A stretch of DNA of 64,000 bases from Candidatus Microthrix subdominans (GCA_016719385.1 JADJZA010000001.1:992001-1056000), one strand, 5' to 3'. Numbered from the stretch's first letter, positions 8,686 through 16,813 are shown. Notes: a model not told the origin generated them from the sequence alone. Numbers and translations are program-made.

Positions 8686-10359
8686 ATGGAAGATTTGAAG
8701 CAGGCAGCAGCAGACATCGACGAGGTGTGCGGGCAGGTGGAGCTTCGACACGACATCCCATCGGCGCTCTTCCGGAAGTGGGGTCGATGGGATGAACTGT
8801 CTGCTAGCCAACGGACGATGGTGGCCGTCCTTGATCACGCGCCGGCGGGCAGTTTCGACAAACCGGAGATGCTGCCGAGGGAGCTTCGGGCATCTGTTAC
8901 GGACTTCGATGCGGACGAATGGTCAGACGTTGTGACCGTCGCAACCTTGGTCAGTAACCCGATGGCGAAGTCTTGGATAGAAGACACGCTCTGGCTCACC
9001 GAGCACATCCACGGCAGCAAGCCTCACGGTCCCGCGTCACTTGACGCGCACTTCGAAGTGCTCAGTGATTCTGACGCTCACGTCATGGAGCGCATCCGAG
9101 GCGCTGAACGGGTAGCGGAACTGGTTCGCAGAATGGGTCAGCGGAACGGTGAAGCGGCTCAGCAGACCGAGCAGCTAATGCGGGACATCATGGAAGGGAT
9201 CACTCATGGCGGGTTGGGAGGTCCCGACGACTCTCTTTGTGCTGCAACCCGGATTTGGGCCGATGTTGTTGTCCCATCCCCGGAAGCAGTTCGGCTACTG
9301 GATGAGGTAGAGAACAGGTTCGCCGGGCCACACGATCTGGAAGTGCTTGCTGATGTCCGGAACAAATTCTGCCCCGATGCGTGGGACAACTACGACAAGG
9401 CAATCCAAGCATTCATGGACGAGTCCGAGTCAAGTATTGGAATGAGAAGTTACGCCGCAGCCAAAAACGCATTGGGCATCGCTACCCGTGTTGGACACCC
9501 GCGACAAGCTGCGATCAAGGCTGCGATCCAACACATCGACGTTTGGGAGGGCACCGTGCCGACACGGATCGGAGGAACGGTTCCCGCCGAAGCGGTACAC
9601 CAATGGATCGCCGAAACTGTCGGGTCGGACGACCTGCAATCATCGCTCAGACGGCTCGTGACCAACGGACGGTCCGCCGTCAATGGGGACGGGGAACCAG
9701 ACACCGAACGCCAGAGCTTCCTTGACTACTTGCCCGTTCGAACTTTCGGGCTATACAACAGCACCCTCCGCAACACGGATGCTCAGGACTGCGGTGACCC
9801 CAACGCAGAACCGCCGAGACACTCCAGCAATGCAGTGTCTCGCAATATCAACGCGTCTCTAACCGCCAACTTCCTTGCGCCCTCCCTTAAACAAATCTTC
9901 ACCCACTACGACCCCGACACGGACGAACTTCGACGGCTGCTAGACCCTCACCCACACATCGACGAAACGAACATCGAAGCATTGATCGACGGACTTGTGC
10001 TCTACACGGAACAGCGTTGGGAATCATCCGCGTGCACCCTGCTGCCACGAATCGAGCAGCTGGTCAGACGTACCGCGGTCGAAGCGAACGTGCCGATTAT
10101 CAAGGAACCCAAAGGTGACGAGCGTGGCGGCGTGTCCACGTTCGGAGGATTGCTCCGCAATCTAAGGAAGGCATCGCCGGACACATTTCCGGAGGAACTC
10201 GCGCGCCGTATCGACTTCTTGCTGACCGACGACATCCAGGGGTTCAACCTGCGGAACGAGATCCTCCACGGACTGGCCGAACGCCCGATTCAACAATGGG
10301 AAGCAACCGTCGTTGTGCTAGCGCTCCTTGAGATCCTGCTGTTCCAACCGGAAACGTGA
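8686..10359 (+). CDS. DUF4209-like protein with HEPN-type RNxxxHG motif
   Basis: The product is a 557-residue soluble protein. Near the C terminus (Arg523 to His528) it has RNEILHG, the conserved RNxxxHG signature of DUF4209; the Rx4H spacing with a polar residue after Arg is also the catalytic signature of HEPN ribonucleases. The N-terminal 150 residues resemble the variable N-terminal region of such proteins (charged, helical). In many islands HEPN proteins act as toxins or abortive-infection RNases; that role is an inference here. The start ATG at 8686 was chosen because the sequence MEDLKQAAADI looks like a true helix start; an earlier in-frame ATG exists at 8644. First gene inside the element. 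Confidence 0.6.
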   Translation: MEDLKQAAADIDEVCGQVELRHDIPSALFRKWGRWDELSASQRTMVAVLDHAPAGSFDKPEMLPRELRASVTDFDADEWSDVVTVATLVSNPMAKSWIEDTLWLTEHIHGSKPHGPASLDAHFEVLSDSDAHVMERIRGAERVAELVRRMGQRNGEAAQQTEQLMRDIMEGITHGGLGGPDDSLCAATRIWADVVVPSPEAVRLLDEVENRFAGPHDLEVLADVRNKFCPDAWDNYDKAIQAFMDESESSIGMRSYAAAKNALGIATRVGHPRQAAIKAAIQHIDVWEGTVPTRIGGTVPAEAVHQWIAETVGSDDLQSSLRRLVTNGRSAVNGDGEPDTERQSFLDYLPVRTFGLYNSTLRNTDAQDCGDPNAEPPRHSSNAVSRNINASLTANFLAPSLKQIFTHYDPDTDELRRLLDPHPHIDETNIEALIDGLVLYTEQRWESSACTLLPRIEQLVRRTAVEANVPIIKEPKGDERGGVSTFGGLLRNLRKASPDTFPEELARRIDFLLTDDIQGFNLRNEILHGLAERPIQQWEATVVVLALLEILLFQPET

Positions 10360-10407
10360 CGCTCTTCAGTCGCGGTCTGTTCTGCGTCGATCTTCGCCAG
10401 CGGAATG

Positions 10408-10866
10408 TCACAGTCCGTACATCTCAGGGACGGTCGCACCGAGACTGATAGCCCGCTCGCGAGCCCGCCAGGAGCAGTGCGCCCAACGTCCAGCGTCAGC
10501 GAGAGAGAGCAACAGCTCGCCCTGCCGGCCTTTCAGTCCGTCGATCTCGACCTGCCTACCGAGACGGATCAACTCTATTCTTGTGGGGCAATCCTTGTCG
10601 GACTACTTGATCGCAGCAGCAAGCTGGGCTGTGAAATCGTCAAGCACTTCTTCCTGCCAGGACTTCGCTGCATTATCCCGCCTGTCAGTCTGCTCAACGT
10701 TGCACACGTCCTGTTTGTCCCGGCGTCTGGGAAGGCCGTTTGGCCAACATCCGCCTGAACCGAGCGGCTTCCCAGTCGGATGGTTCGTAGAACTGTGCCT
10801 GACTGCTTGTCGTAAGCTCTTATGAGCTGAGTCCCTTGTACCCAACGCTTCATCGCAGGAGGCCAC
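10408..10866 (-). CDS. hypothetical reading frame split by one in-frame TAG
   Basis: On the minus strand a frame opens at 10866 and runs 87 codons to TAG at 10605-10603, ending QEEVLDDFTAQLAAAIK. The same frame then continues for another 64 sense codons (SDKDCPTRIELIRLGRQVE at its start) to a TGA at 10410-10408. Both halves look protein-like, with charged helices, and the second has no good start of its own. It is probably a small gene broken by a nonsense mutation; two separate small genes cannot be excluded. No family recognised. Confidence 0.3.
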
Positions 10867-11048
10867 TCGGACAACGCGACCTGCTGCTTCACTTTGCCCG
10901 ACGCTGTAACAACGTCATCACCCTGAGTCTTTGTTCCGTCGACGCCGTTCCGCGTCGCGTTTGCCCACCGGGCCGCGTGTTCCCTCCATGATGCCTCCAG
11001 GGCTCAGGACGCCACCACCCTCCAGGGGTTCGGGCTATCCGCTTGCTT
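10867..11048. other. intergenic stretch
   Basis: Between the split frame and the tRNA I see no convincing gene, hairpin with T-run or repeat. Confidence 0.4.
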
Positions 11049-11125
11049 TGGTGGGCGAGAACAGGACTCGAACCTGCGGACTCCGGGATATGAACCCGGC
11101 GAGCTACCAACTGCTCCATCTCGCT
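11049..11125 (-). tRNA. tRNA-Met(CAT), initiator-like, inside the element
   Basis: The minus strand folds as a cloverleaf with anticodon CAT. Several initiator hallmarks are present: three consecutive G:C pairs at the bottom of the anticodon stem (CCGGG/CCCGG), a purine 11:pyrimidine 24 pair in the D stem (GAGC/GCTC), and an unpaired first position in the acceptor stem (A1 facing C72, where bacterial initiators have C1 and A72). T8, A14, G18G19 and the TTCGAGT T-loop are all present. The 3' end reads GCC-C-ACCA, so there appears to be one extra C before the encoded ACCA. It may be a functional second initiator, a decoy, or a decaying copy. Confidence 0.8.
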
Positions 11126-11184
11126 ACGTGTGGACTAAGAAACACCACGCTTCAGCTAAGACGACACAGGCAGGAGGGCGAGTC

Positions 11185-11886
11185 CTAGCCCTCTTCCTCC
11201 AGGGGGCGAGCATTGTCCGGAGGGCAGAAACCCTCCGGCCATATTGGTTTCCTATCCCAATCCCAATGTGCTCCGGCGAACGCTTCTTCTTCGAGCGTCG
11301 ATCCGGTGAAATCCGTCCCGGTCAGATTGGCTCCCTCGAAACTGGCCTCGATAAATCGAGTATCGGTTAAGGTCGCATAGCTCAGGTTGGCCTTCCGGAA
11401 GTTCGATCGACGCATGAAGCGGGCCTTCCGCATCACCACCGCCTCCATCTCGGCTGCCACGAACTGGCATTCCGTCCCCTCAATACCGTTCAGAATCGCC
11501 TGAAAGAGCTTTGCCCCGCTTAAGTCAGCCTTTACGAGTCCGCAATCCGTCATGTCGCACCATTCGAGGTCCGTATTATGCAGTGAACGTCCACTGAGTT
11601 GGAGTTCCGACATATCCGCCCTATGGAAAGAGCGGTTGTTCAGGTCGCGTTCAGACCAGATGAACAGTTGGAGCGCCTGACGGTCAGCGAGCTTCCGGTC
11701 TTGCTTGCGGGCTTCTAACGCTAGTTGGCGATCAAGTGTCCGGGCGGCCTCAGCGATTTCACGGTCCTGCTTGCGGGCATCCTCAGCGATCGTACGATCT
11801 TGCTCCCGTGCAGAGTCAGCGATCGCGCGATCTTCCTTACGTGAGTCCTCGTTCGCGAAGTTCGATGAGCAAGAAGAGTCCCGCAA
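11185..11886 (-). CDS. pentapeptide-repeat protein with 11-residue helical repeats (probable 3' part of a frameshifted gene)
   Basis: The 233-residue product starts with a charged region made of five tandem 11-residue units of the pattern xxDRxIAxxAR (about residues 18-70), likely a long coiled coil. A pentapeptide-repeat domain follows (A(D/N)Lxx units such as ADMSE, ADLSG, ANLSY, ANLTG), forming a right-handed quadrilateral beta helix. The C terminus PIWPEGFCPPDN is shared with the neighbour at 12119. The apparent start is TTG at 11886, inside the membrane ORF at 11837-12088 and without a clear ribosome site. By comparison with the neighbour, which is one continuous protein, these two frames were probably a single gene. 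Confidence 0.65.
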   Translation of the reverse strand: MRDSSCSSNFANEDSRKEDRAIADSAREQDRTIAEDARKQDREIAEAARTLDRQLALEARKQDRKLADRQALQLFIWSERDLNNRSFHRADMSELQLSGRSLHNTDLEWCDMTDCGLVKADLSGAKLFQAILNGIEGTECQFVAAEMEAVVMRKARFMRRSNFRKANLSYATLTDTRFIEASFEGANLTGTDFTGSTLEEEAFAGAHWDWDRKPIWPEGFCPPDNARPLEEEG

Positions 11887-12088
11887 TGACGGAACCGCTA
11901 ACCAACGCCGATCCGATCTCTCCCACGGCTAGGTCAATGTCGGAGTCAAAGTACCGGTCAAATATGTCGCTGAGCAAGAAGGTCGGCGGGTCAACGACAG
12001 CACCTGAGGACCACAGGATCAAGACGACCCCGAAAACACCAACTCCGGTTACCAGGCACCAAAACAGAATCCGAGTACATTTCTCCAC
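11837..12088 (-). CDS. small membrane protein, probable 5' part of the frameshifted pentapeptide gene
   Basis: The product is 83 residues with two transmembrane helices (about residues 8-27 and 58-76), ending IELRERGLT. Its last 50 bases overlap the pentapeptide frame. The paralogue at 12119-12913 has the same two-helix start, the same ALVSGVVIS-type second helix, and runs directly into the charged linker and pentapeptide domain. This supports a frameshift here rather than two genes. A programmed frameshift is possible, but I see no standard slippery heptamer. Confidence 0.55.
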   Translation of the reverse strand: MEKCTRILFWCLVTGVGVFGVVLILWSSGAVVDPPTFLLSDIFDRYFDSDIDLAVGEIGSALVSGSVIAGLFLLIELRERGLT

Positions 12089-12118
12089 CCGACCATCATC
12101 CCACGAACTAGGTCACGC

Positions 12119-12913
12119 CTACTGAGGTGTGGCATCCACCGGCCAGTTGTTGTCAGGTGGCGTGTACCCATCAGGCCAGATCGGCGGGTTAGCGGGGTCC
12201 CACTTCGCATGGATTAGCGAGGCTGCGAGCCGATTGGTTTTGGCCGCCAAGTACCAACCAGATTGTGTGGAATCGCCTTTGAACGACCCAAGGTTTGTGA
12301 GAAGCATGTTGGAGCCAGAAATGGTTACTTCTGGAAGAGATGCGCCGCTGAGTTTCGCAGTGCCCATCTCGGCCCCACTGAGGTCCGCACCCCGGAGATC
12401 CGCTTCCGACAAGTCTGCTCCATCGAATTCTGCATTTGACAGATTCGCTCCCCTAAGGACGGCATGTCTCAGGTCGGCGTAGGAGAAGTCAGATTCCTTC
12501 AGTGTCGCGAGTGAGAGGTCAACCCTGGATAGGTCAGCACCTCGAAATCGACTCCCGTGCAGGTCTCTTCCTTCAAGTCTGAGGTTGGATAGTTTCAGGC
12601 CGGAGAAGTCCCGGTCCGTCAAGTCGCGTTCCATGGCCAGCGCCAGTTGGTACTGCTCCCGAGTTTGACGTTCCGTAACGGCTTGTTCGATATGACGTTC
12701 TAACGAGAGCAACCCGAGGGAGATGACCACGCCGCTCACGAGAGCGCCGCCAACCTCTACCCGAGCTACGTCTTCTCTTTCGGCTCCGGATTGAAGGAAA
12801 CCGAAGCCGAGAAGTCCGACGATGATGAAAGCGTAGACATGGAGGAAGAGCCTGACTCGTGGGAACATGTCCACGAGCATCCCACGAAGCTCGAAACTCG
12901 TACACGATGGCAC
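12119..12913 (-). CDS. two-TM membrane protein with pentapeptide-repeat domain
   Basis: The product is up to 264 residues. Two N-terminal transmembrane helices (about residues 22-42 and 54-72) are followed by a charged helical linker (residues 72-90) and a long pentapeptide domain (ADLSR, ADLRH, ANLSN, ADLSE, ADLRG, ADLSG and others, residues 98-200). A conserved tail PIWPDGYTPPDN ends the protein, as in the neighbour. The topology places the beta-helix in the cytoplasm under the membrane. Function unknown; in the literature, membrane-anchored pentapeptide proteins are found in actinobacterial accessory regions without a fixed role. The start is uncertain: 12913 (GTG) or ATGs at 12880 and 12868. 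Confidence 0.7.
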   Translation of the reverse strand: MPSCTSFELRGMLVDMFPRVRLFLHVYAFIIVGLLGFGFLQSGAEREDVARVEVGGALVSGVVISLGLLSLERHIEQAVTERQTREQYQLALAMERDLTDRDFSGLKLSNLRLEGRDLHGSRFRGADLSRVDLSLATLKESDFSYADLRHAVLRGANLSNAEFDGADLSEADLRGADLSGAEMGTAKLSGASLPEVTISGSNMLLTNLGSFKGDSTQSGWYLAAKTNRLAASLIHAKWDPANPPIWPDGYTPPDNNWPVDATPQ

Positions 12914-13291
12914 TTGCTATGCAGACCGGGGCTTGCTTTTGGGGGGTGTAAGGGGTCACCCCACTTTGAGAACCGCGCCGGATCTGATGCGGGCGAGGAT
13001 TGCTGGACTCTTGATACCTGAGTCGGTCACCATTGTGGTCGCTCAAGTAGGCTCGGTAGTGCGCCGTTCTCATCTGTCTGAGTGCCAGCGCTATGTTCTT
13101 GATCGGCGATCGAACATGTCGGGCTTGGTGGCAACTCATACTGCCGATCCTCGACACGCATCGGGTCTCCGCTCTGGCGTCGCTCGGGCCTATGAGGCTC
13201 ATCCCTGTGCTCAGCGCTTGAAGAGGCAGGAGGGCGCAGGGATCGGTCGTGGACGATCTCACGTCGGTCTTGTCAGGCGTAGCATTGTTGC
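12914..13291. other. intergenic stretch without a recognisable gene
   Basis: I see no supported gene here. Frames on both strands are short and of odd composition. The stretch may contain the promoter for the pentapeptide genes, but no clear -35/-10 pair can be named. Confidence 0.4.
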
Positions 13292-13410
13292 ATGGGTCTC
13301 GGTCCGATAACTGAAGGGTATATAGGGGGCAATTCTTTGGGGAAATCGCCGACAGAGTTGCTGGATTCTTCGCAAACGCCGGAAGCGGGAGCGGCTGGCA
13401 GCCGATCTGA
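13292..13410 (+). pseudogene. decayed fragment of a DUF2510-family protein N-terminus
   Basis: The frame starts MGLGPITEGYIGG, very like the start MALGPFTEGYIQG of the intact DUF2510 protein at 17686. After a run of five G the similarity continues in another frame as GEIADRVAGFFANAG, matching GDLMYDAAGFLGERRG, and ends at a TGA at 13408. The DUF2510 repeats themselves are missing and an IS256-type element follows at once, so this is a truncated, frameshifted copy. Confidence 0.6.
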
Positions 13411-13433
13411 TCCCGGTCGGACAGAGTCCCGCG

Positions 13434-14770
13434 TGGTGGTGGGGTTTCGAGGGTGATCCTCGGTGTGTTCAGCCAGTGATTGCTGGCTGTTCGGGTTCAG
13501 TGTCGCATGGTTTGTTGAGTTCGGCCATCGAGGCTTCGGAGAGGTAGCGGCGGGCGATGGCCCATTCGTCATGTTGGTCGGCGAGGACGGCGCCGATGAG
13601 GCGGATTGCGGCGGTGTCGTTGGGGAAGATCCCGACGACGTTGGTGCGGCGTTTCACTTCTTTGTTGAGCCGCTCGAGCGGGTTGTTCGACCAGATCTTC
13701 CGCCAATGGGATCTGGGGAACGCGGCGAATGCGAGGACGTCGGTGCGGGCGTCTGCCATCGAGGTGGCGGCTTTGGGGAACCGGTCGGTGAGGGTGGTAG
13801 TGACCTCGTCGTAGCGGGCGATGACCTCTGTGGCGGTGCCGAGAGCGAAGATCGACCTGAACGCTGCAGAGACCATCTCTTGATGGGCTTTGGGGACTGT
13901 GGCGAGCAGGTTGCGGGCGTAGTGGACCCTGCATCGTTGCCACGACGCCCCGGCGAAGCATTTACGGATTGCGGCTTTCAGGCCGGCGTGCGCGTCGGAG
14001 ATCACCAGCCGCACACCAGCCAGCCCGCGTGTGCGGAGCGACCGGAGGAACCGGGTCCAAAAGGTTTCGTCTTCGGAGTCGCCGATGTCGACACCGAGGA
14101 TTTCCCGTGTCCCGTTGGCGGTGATCCCCGTTGCGATCACAACCGCACGGGAGACGACCTGACCCAAGGCGTCGGCACGGACATGGATGTAGGTGGCATC
14201 GAGATAGACGTACGGGAACCTGACGTGGCCGAGGGTGCGACCCCGGAACGCTGCGACGCGTTCGTCGAGCCGCTCACAGATCCTCGAGACCTCCGACTTG
14301 GAGATCCCGGCCTCGACACCCATCGCCGCGACGAGATTGTCGACCGAGCGGGTGGAGACCCCGTTGACGTAGGCCTCCATGATCACCGCATACAACGCCT
14401 GGTCGACCCGGCGGCGGCGTTCGAGGACCTCCGGGAAGAAGCTGCCCTTGCGGAGCTTCGGGATCGCGACCTCCAAATCGCCGGCCTTCGTCGAGACGAT
14501 CCTCGGGCGGTGACCGTGGCGTTCCTTGGAGCGCTGGTCGGACCGTTCGTATGGGCCGGCGCCGATCTTCTCGGTTGCTTCGGCCTCGATCAGCTGCTGG
14601 AGCGCCCACTCGGCGAGTTCGCGGACCAGGTCGGTGCCTTCCCCGACACGAAGCGCGTCGAGCAGGTCAGAAACGGCAGACTGGGAAAGAGCCATCGGTG
14701 TGTTCTCCTTGGGGTGCACTTGGACGTACACACCGAGCATCACGCCGATGGCCCCACCAGTGTTGGACCC
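13434..14770 (-). mobile_element. IS256-family insertion sequence, apparently complete
   Basis: One full transposase gene is flanked by imperfect inverted ends: gagtcccgcgtggtggtgggg at the left (from about 13434) and, on the other strand, gggtccaacactggtgggg ending near 14770. Size (about 1.34 kb) and single transposase gene fit IS256. The end positions are approximate, and no target duplication was confirmed. Confidence 0.75.
13469..14695 (-). CDS. IS256-family transposase
   Basis: The product is a 408-residue DDE transposase (mutator type). The catalytic residues lie in YLDATYI, ISDAHAG and NPLERLNKE, the family arrangement, with the C-terminal FAAFPRSHWRKIWSNNP block. The start ATG at 14695 (MALSQSAVSDLLDALRV) was preferred over 14743 because the family begins there and agga-like bases precede it. 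The gene is not truncated, so the element could still be active. Confidence 0.93.
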   Translation of the reverse strand: MALSQSAVSDLLDALRVGEGTDLVRELAEWALQQLIEAEATEKIGAGPYERSDQRSKERHGHRPRIVSTKAGDLEVAIPKLRKGSFFPEVLERRRRVDQALYAVIMEAYVNGVSTRSVDNLVAAMGVEAGISKSEVSRICERLDERVAAFRGRTLGHVRFPYVYLDATYIHVRADALGQVVSRAVVIATGITANGTREILGVDIGDSEDETFWTRFLRSLRTRGLAGVRLVISDAHAGLKAAIRKCFAGASWQRCRVHYARNLLATVPKAHQEMVSAAFRSIFALGTATEVIARYDEVTTTLTDRFPKAATSMADARTDVLAFAAFPRSHWRKIWSNNPLERLNKEVKRRTNVVGIFPNDTAAIRLIGAVLADQHDEWAIARRYLSEASMAELNKPCDTEPEQPAITG

Positions 14771-15154
14771 CCAGCTACCCCCTCAATCCCCACCACAACC
14801 CGGACAATCCAACACGCCGTTCAATATCGCGCGCTCGACTTCCACCGCGTCAGTTTCTACGAACTTCACCAGTGCCCCCAAGGCATCAGGAAGAGCCCTC
14901 CAGATCACTCACCCAGAGAATTGCGGGAGGGCTCTTGCGCGTCTACAAAGACGCGAGCCTCACCCCAGCGACACCAGCAACGCCACTCCAGTCGTGCCCA
15001 CCATCAATGACCCCAACCCACCCGTCACCAACGAACGTGGCGCTCAACACCCGCCAGCGGCGGTCAAACAGAGTTCGACAACGGGACGACAGCGGCGCCT
15101 CCTAGTAAGGAGCCGACTCGGAGGAAGCGGGGCGCCGCATGAGAGGATTGCCGT
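14771..15154. other. intergenic stretch with one perfect inverted repeat
   Basis: No gene is supported between the IS element and the gene at 15155. The stretch has C-rich, low-information frames and contains the 11-bp inverted repeat described separately. Confidence 0.4.
14891..14936. repeat. perfect 11-bp inverted repeat, 24-nt spacer
   Basis: AAGAGCCCTCC (14891-14901) is the exact reverse complement of GGAGGGCTCTT (14926-14936). There is no T-run after it, so it is not a standard terminator. It could be an end or internal site of a lost insertion sequence, or an operator. Confidence 0.5.
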
Positions 15155-16309
15155 ATGGCTCGCTATTCCAAGTTTCCCTCAGACTCGCAGGAGTCTGCCT
15201 TTGCTATTCACTCGTTGAACAACTACACCAATTTCTACCTCTCATCGAGTGTGGCAGCCCTCGATCTCGACAGCAGAAATGTCGGTGATCTGATCCGCGC
15301 GTTGCATCGTGAGGTGACCCGACAACTCGCTACGGGCGGCGTGGAGTATGCCAAGCTGAAGTGGGCTCTGATGCCTCGACGAACGCATAAGGAGATTGCT
15401 TTCATCTTCGACTCCACGGCTGCCGGGAGCGACCACTACGGGCTTGAATTCTCGAAGGTGTGGCTGTCGGCGCTTTGGCGCGACGGGCCCCAACGGACCG
15501 CTATCAGTCAGGGCGACATCCTCAAGGCACCGGCCGCTTGGGTTTGGAGGGAACTTGAGGAGCACCTCGTTCGGACGAACGACTTTCCTCGGTTGCACAC
15601 CGAGCACTACTACGTCCTTTATCTCACGAACATGGCGCGAACACATGTCAGCGCGATAGATGCCGCCTTGCGAGATTCGACGGCTGCATACTTGGGGTAC
15701 ATCGACTGTTCGACGTGGACCCCTCTTAAGTCGTTCATGCTGCTCCCACAGTATGCGTTCCGCGATGGCGATGCGCTCGTCGTTGCAGCCGACGAGGACG
15801 GTTCACCGTACATCACGCCGCCCACCGGGGGTCATCGGTTCAATCTCGTTGGCGTAGAAGAAGCGCTCTACGGAGTGCTGCTCGACCACCGCATGGACAA
15901 CGGTGTTCCGGCGTGGGCCGATGAAGACAGCGTGCTCACCTTGACCGCTCTGGGTGGCGGACAGAGCCCGCTAAGGGAACTGAAGCTTGATCTCGATGAA
16001 CGAAGATTCGCGTACTTGAAGACCGCCGAGCCTGATGGTCACCTGGGGTCAGTGCGCAGTGCCCGGCTCGACGGGCTAAGCCGCGAGGAGCTCATCCAAG
16101 CTATTGAGACCAAGATCCGGAGTGGCCTTGTGTTCCACTTGCGATTCGTTCGTGGGACCCGAGACGACGATCCCGCTCCCGAGAACGACGCATTGATGTT
16201 TGACGTGCAAGTGGAATTCCCCGACGACACCGGCAAAGCCCGCCGCTATCTGGTCGCGATCAAGTACACCCCGGCAAGCCACTCGGGCAAAGTGGTGTCG
16301 TTTTACTAG
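15155..16309 (+). CDS. hypothetical protein, 384 residues
   Basis: This is a soluble protein of 384 residues with no family I recognise. It starts at ATG 15155 behind gagagg. It is rich in aromatic residues and mixed alpha/beta in character (blocks such as WALMPRRTHKEIAFIFD and YVLYLTNMARTHVSAID). The last 90 residues (LVFHLRFVRGTRDDD..., FDVQVEFPDDTGKARRY) look like a small beta-rich domain. No signal peptide or membrane helix is seen. It lies between an IS256 element and IS remnants inside the element, so it is accessory cargo; a defence role is possible but unsupported. Confidence 0.6.
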   Translation: MARYSKFPSDSQESAFAIHSLNNYTNFYLSSSVAALDLDSRNVGDLIRALHREVTRQLATGGVEYAKLKWALMPRRTHKEIAFIFDSTAAGSDHYGLEFSKVWLSALWRDGPQRTAISQGDILKAPAAWVWRELEEHLVRTNDFPRLHTEHYYVLYLTNMARTHVSAIDAALRDSTAAYLGYIDCSTWTPLKSFMLLPQYAFRDGDALVVAADEDGSPYITPPTGGHRFNLVGVEEALYGVLLDHRMDNGVPAWADEDSVLTLTALGGGQSPLRELKLDLDERRFAYLKTAEPDGHLGSVRSARLDGLSREELIQAIETKIRSGLVFHLRFVRGTRDDDPAPENDALMFDVQVEFPDDTGKARRYLVAIKYTPASHSGKVVSFY

Positions 16310-16441
16310 CAAACCCGCTCCGCAGGAAGCGGGAGCAGGGTGAGTCCCGCCTGGTGGTGTAGTTCGGGACCATCACCGTGATGGTGGTGGTCACCGTGCG
16401 ATTCTCAGAAACGATTAAGTACCTGAGAGGAACGCCGCACG

Positions 16442-16671
16442 ATGACCACACCTGATTCTGCGCTGAACGCACTGTCGACGTCACTCACCTCGGTTCATTC
16501 GCCGTTGGCGGCGAACCTGGCCGAGATCCTCACCGACGCGATCCAAGAGCCGATAGAAGCGGAACTGTCGGCCCGGATCGGCAGCGAACCCAACGAACGA
16601 TCGCTGGCCCGAACGAACCTGCGGAACGGGCACCGCAACAAGCTCCTCTCCACACCTGCCGGAGATATCAC
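16442..16671 (+). pseudogene. IS256-family transposase N-terminal remnant
   Basis: The frame gives MTTPDSALNALSTSL then AEILTDAIQEPIEAELSARIG and NLRNGHRNKLLSTPAGD, the N-terminal part of an IS256-type transposase. It stops being similar at about 16671 where an IS3-type end begins. The upstream bases (gagtcccgcctggtggtg at about 16344) resemble the left end of the complete IS256 copy at 13434, so this is a second, broken IS256-like element. Confidence 0.75.
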
Positions 16672-16813
16672 TGAACCACCCCGGGTTCGGTGCACTCCTC
16701 TTTCCTGAGAGGTTGTGTCGATGCCAAGCAAGTACGACGAAGAGACCCGCGCGAAGGCGGTGCGTCTGGTGGTCGATCACCGCATTCCTGGCAAGATCGC
16801 CCGTCGTGCGTGA
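16672..16813 (+). pseudogene. IS3-family element left end with truncated orfA
   Basis: At 16672 the sequence changes to an IS3-like end (TGAACCACCCCGGGTTCGGTG). After it, ATG 16721 opens a 30-codon frame, MPSKYDEETRAKAVRLV, the standard start of IS3-family OrfA. It breaks off at a stop at 16811 and the rest of the element is missing. It appears inserted into the IS256 remnant, then deleted. Confidence 0.7.

Noticed and set aside
10328..10825. Plus-strand frame of 165 codons after the HEPN-like gene
   Set aside because: Ser/Arg/Cys-rich, overlaps the HEPN 3' end and is opposite a more protein-like minus frame.
12573..13262. Minus-strand 229-codon frame upstream of the pentapeptide gene
   Set aside because: Overlaps the start of the clear pentapeptide protein in another frame and has no domain.
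16314..16333. Hairpin cccgct/agcggg as terminator of the 384-residue gene
   Set aside because: Short stem with no T-run and beside an IS end; not strong enough to list.
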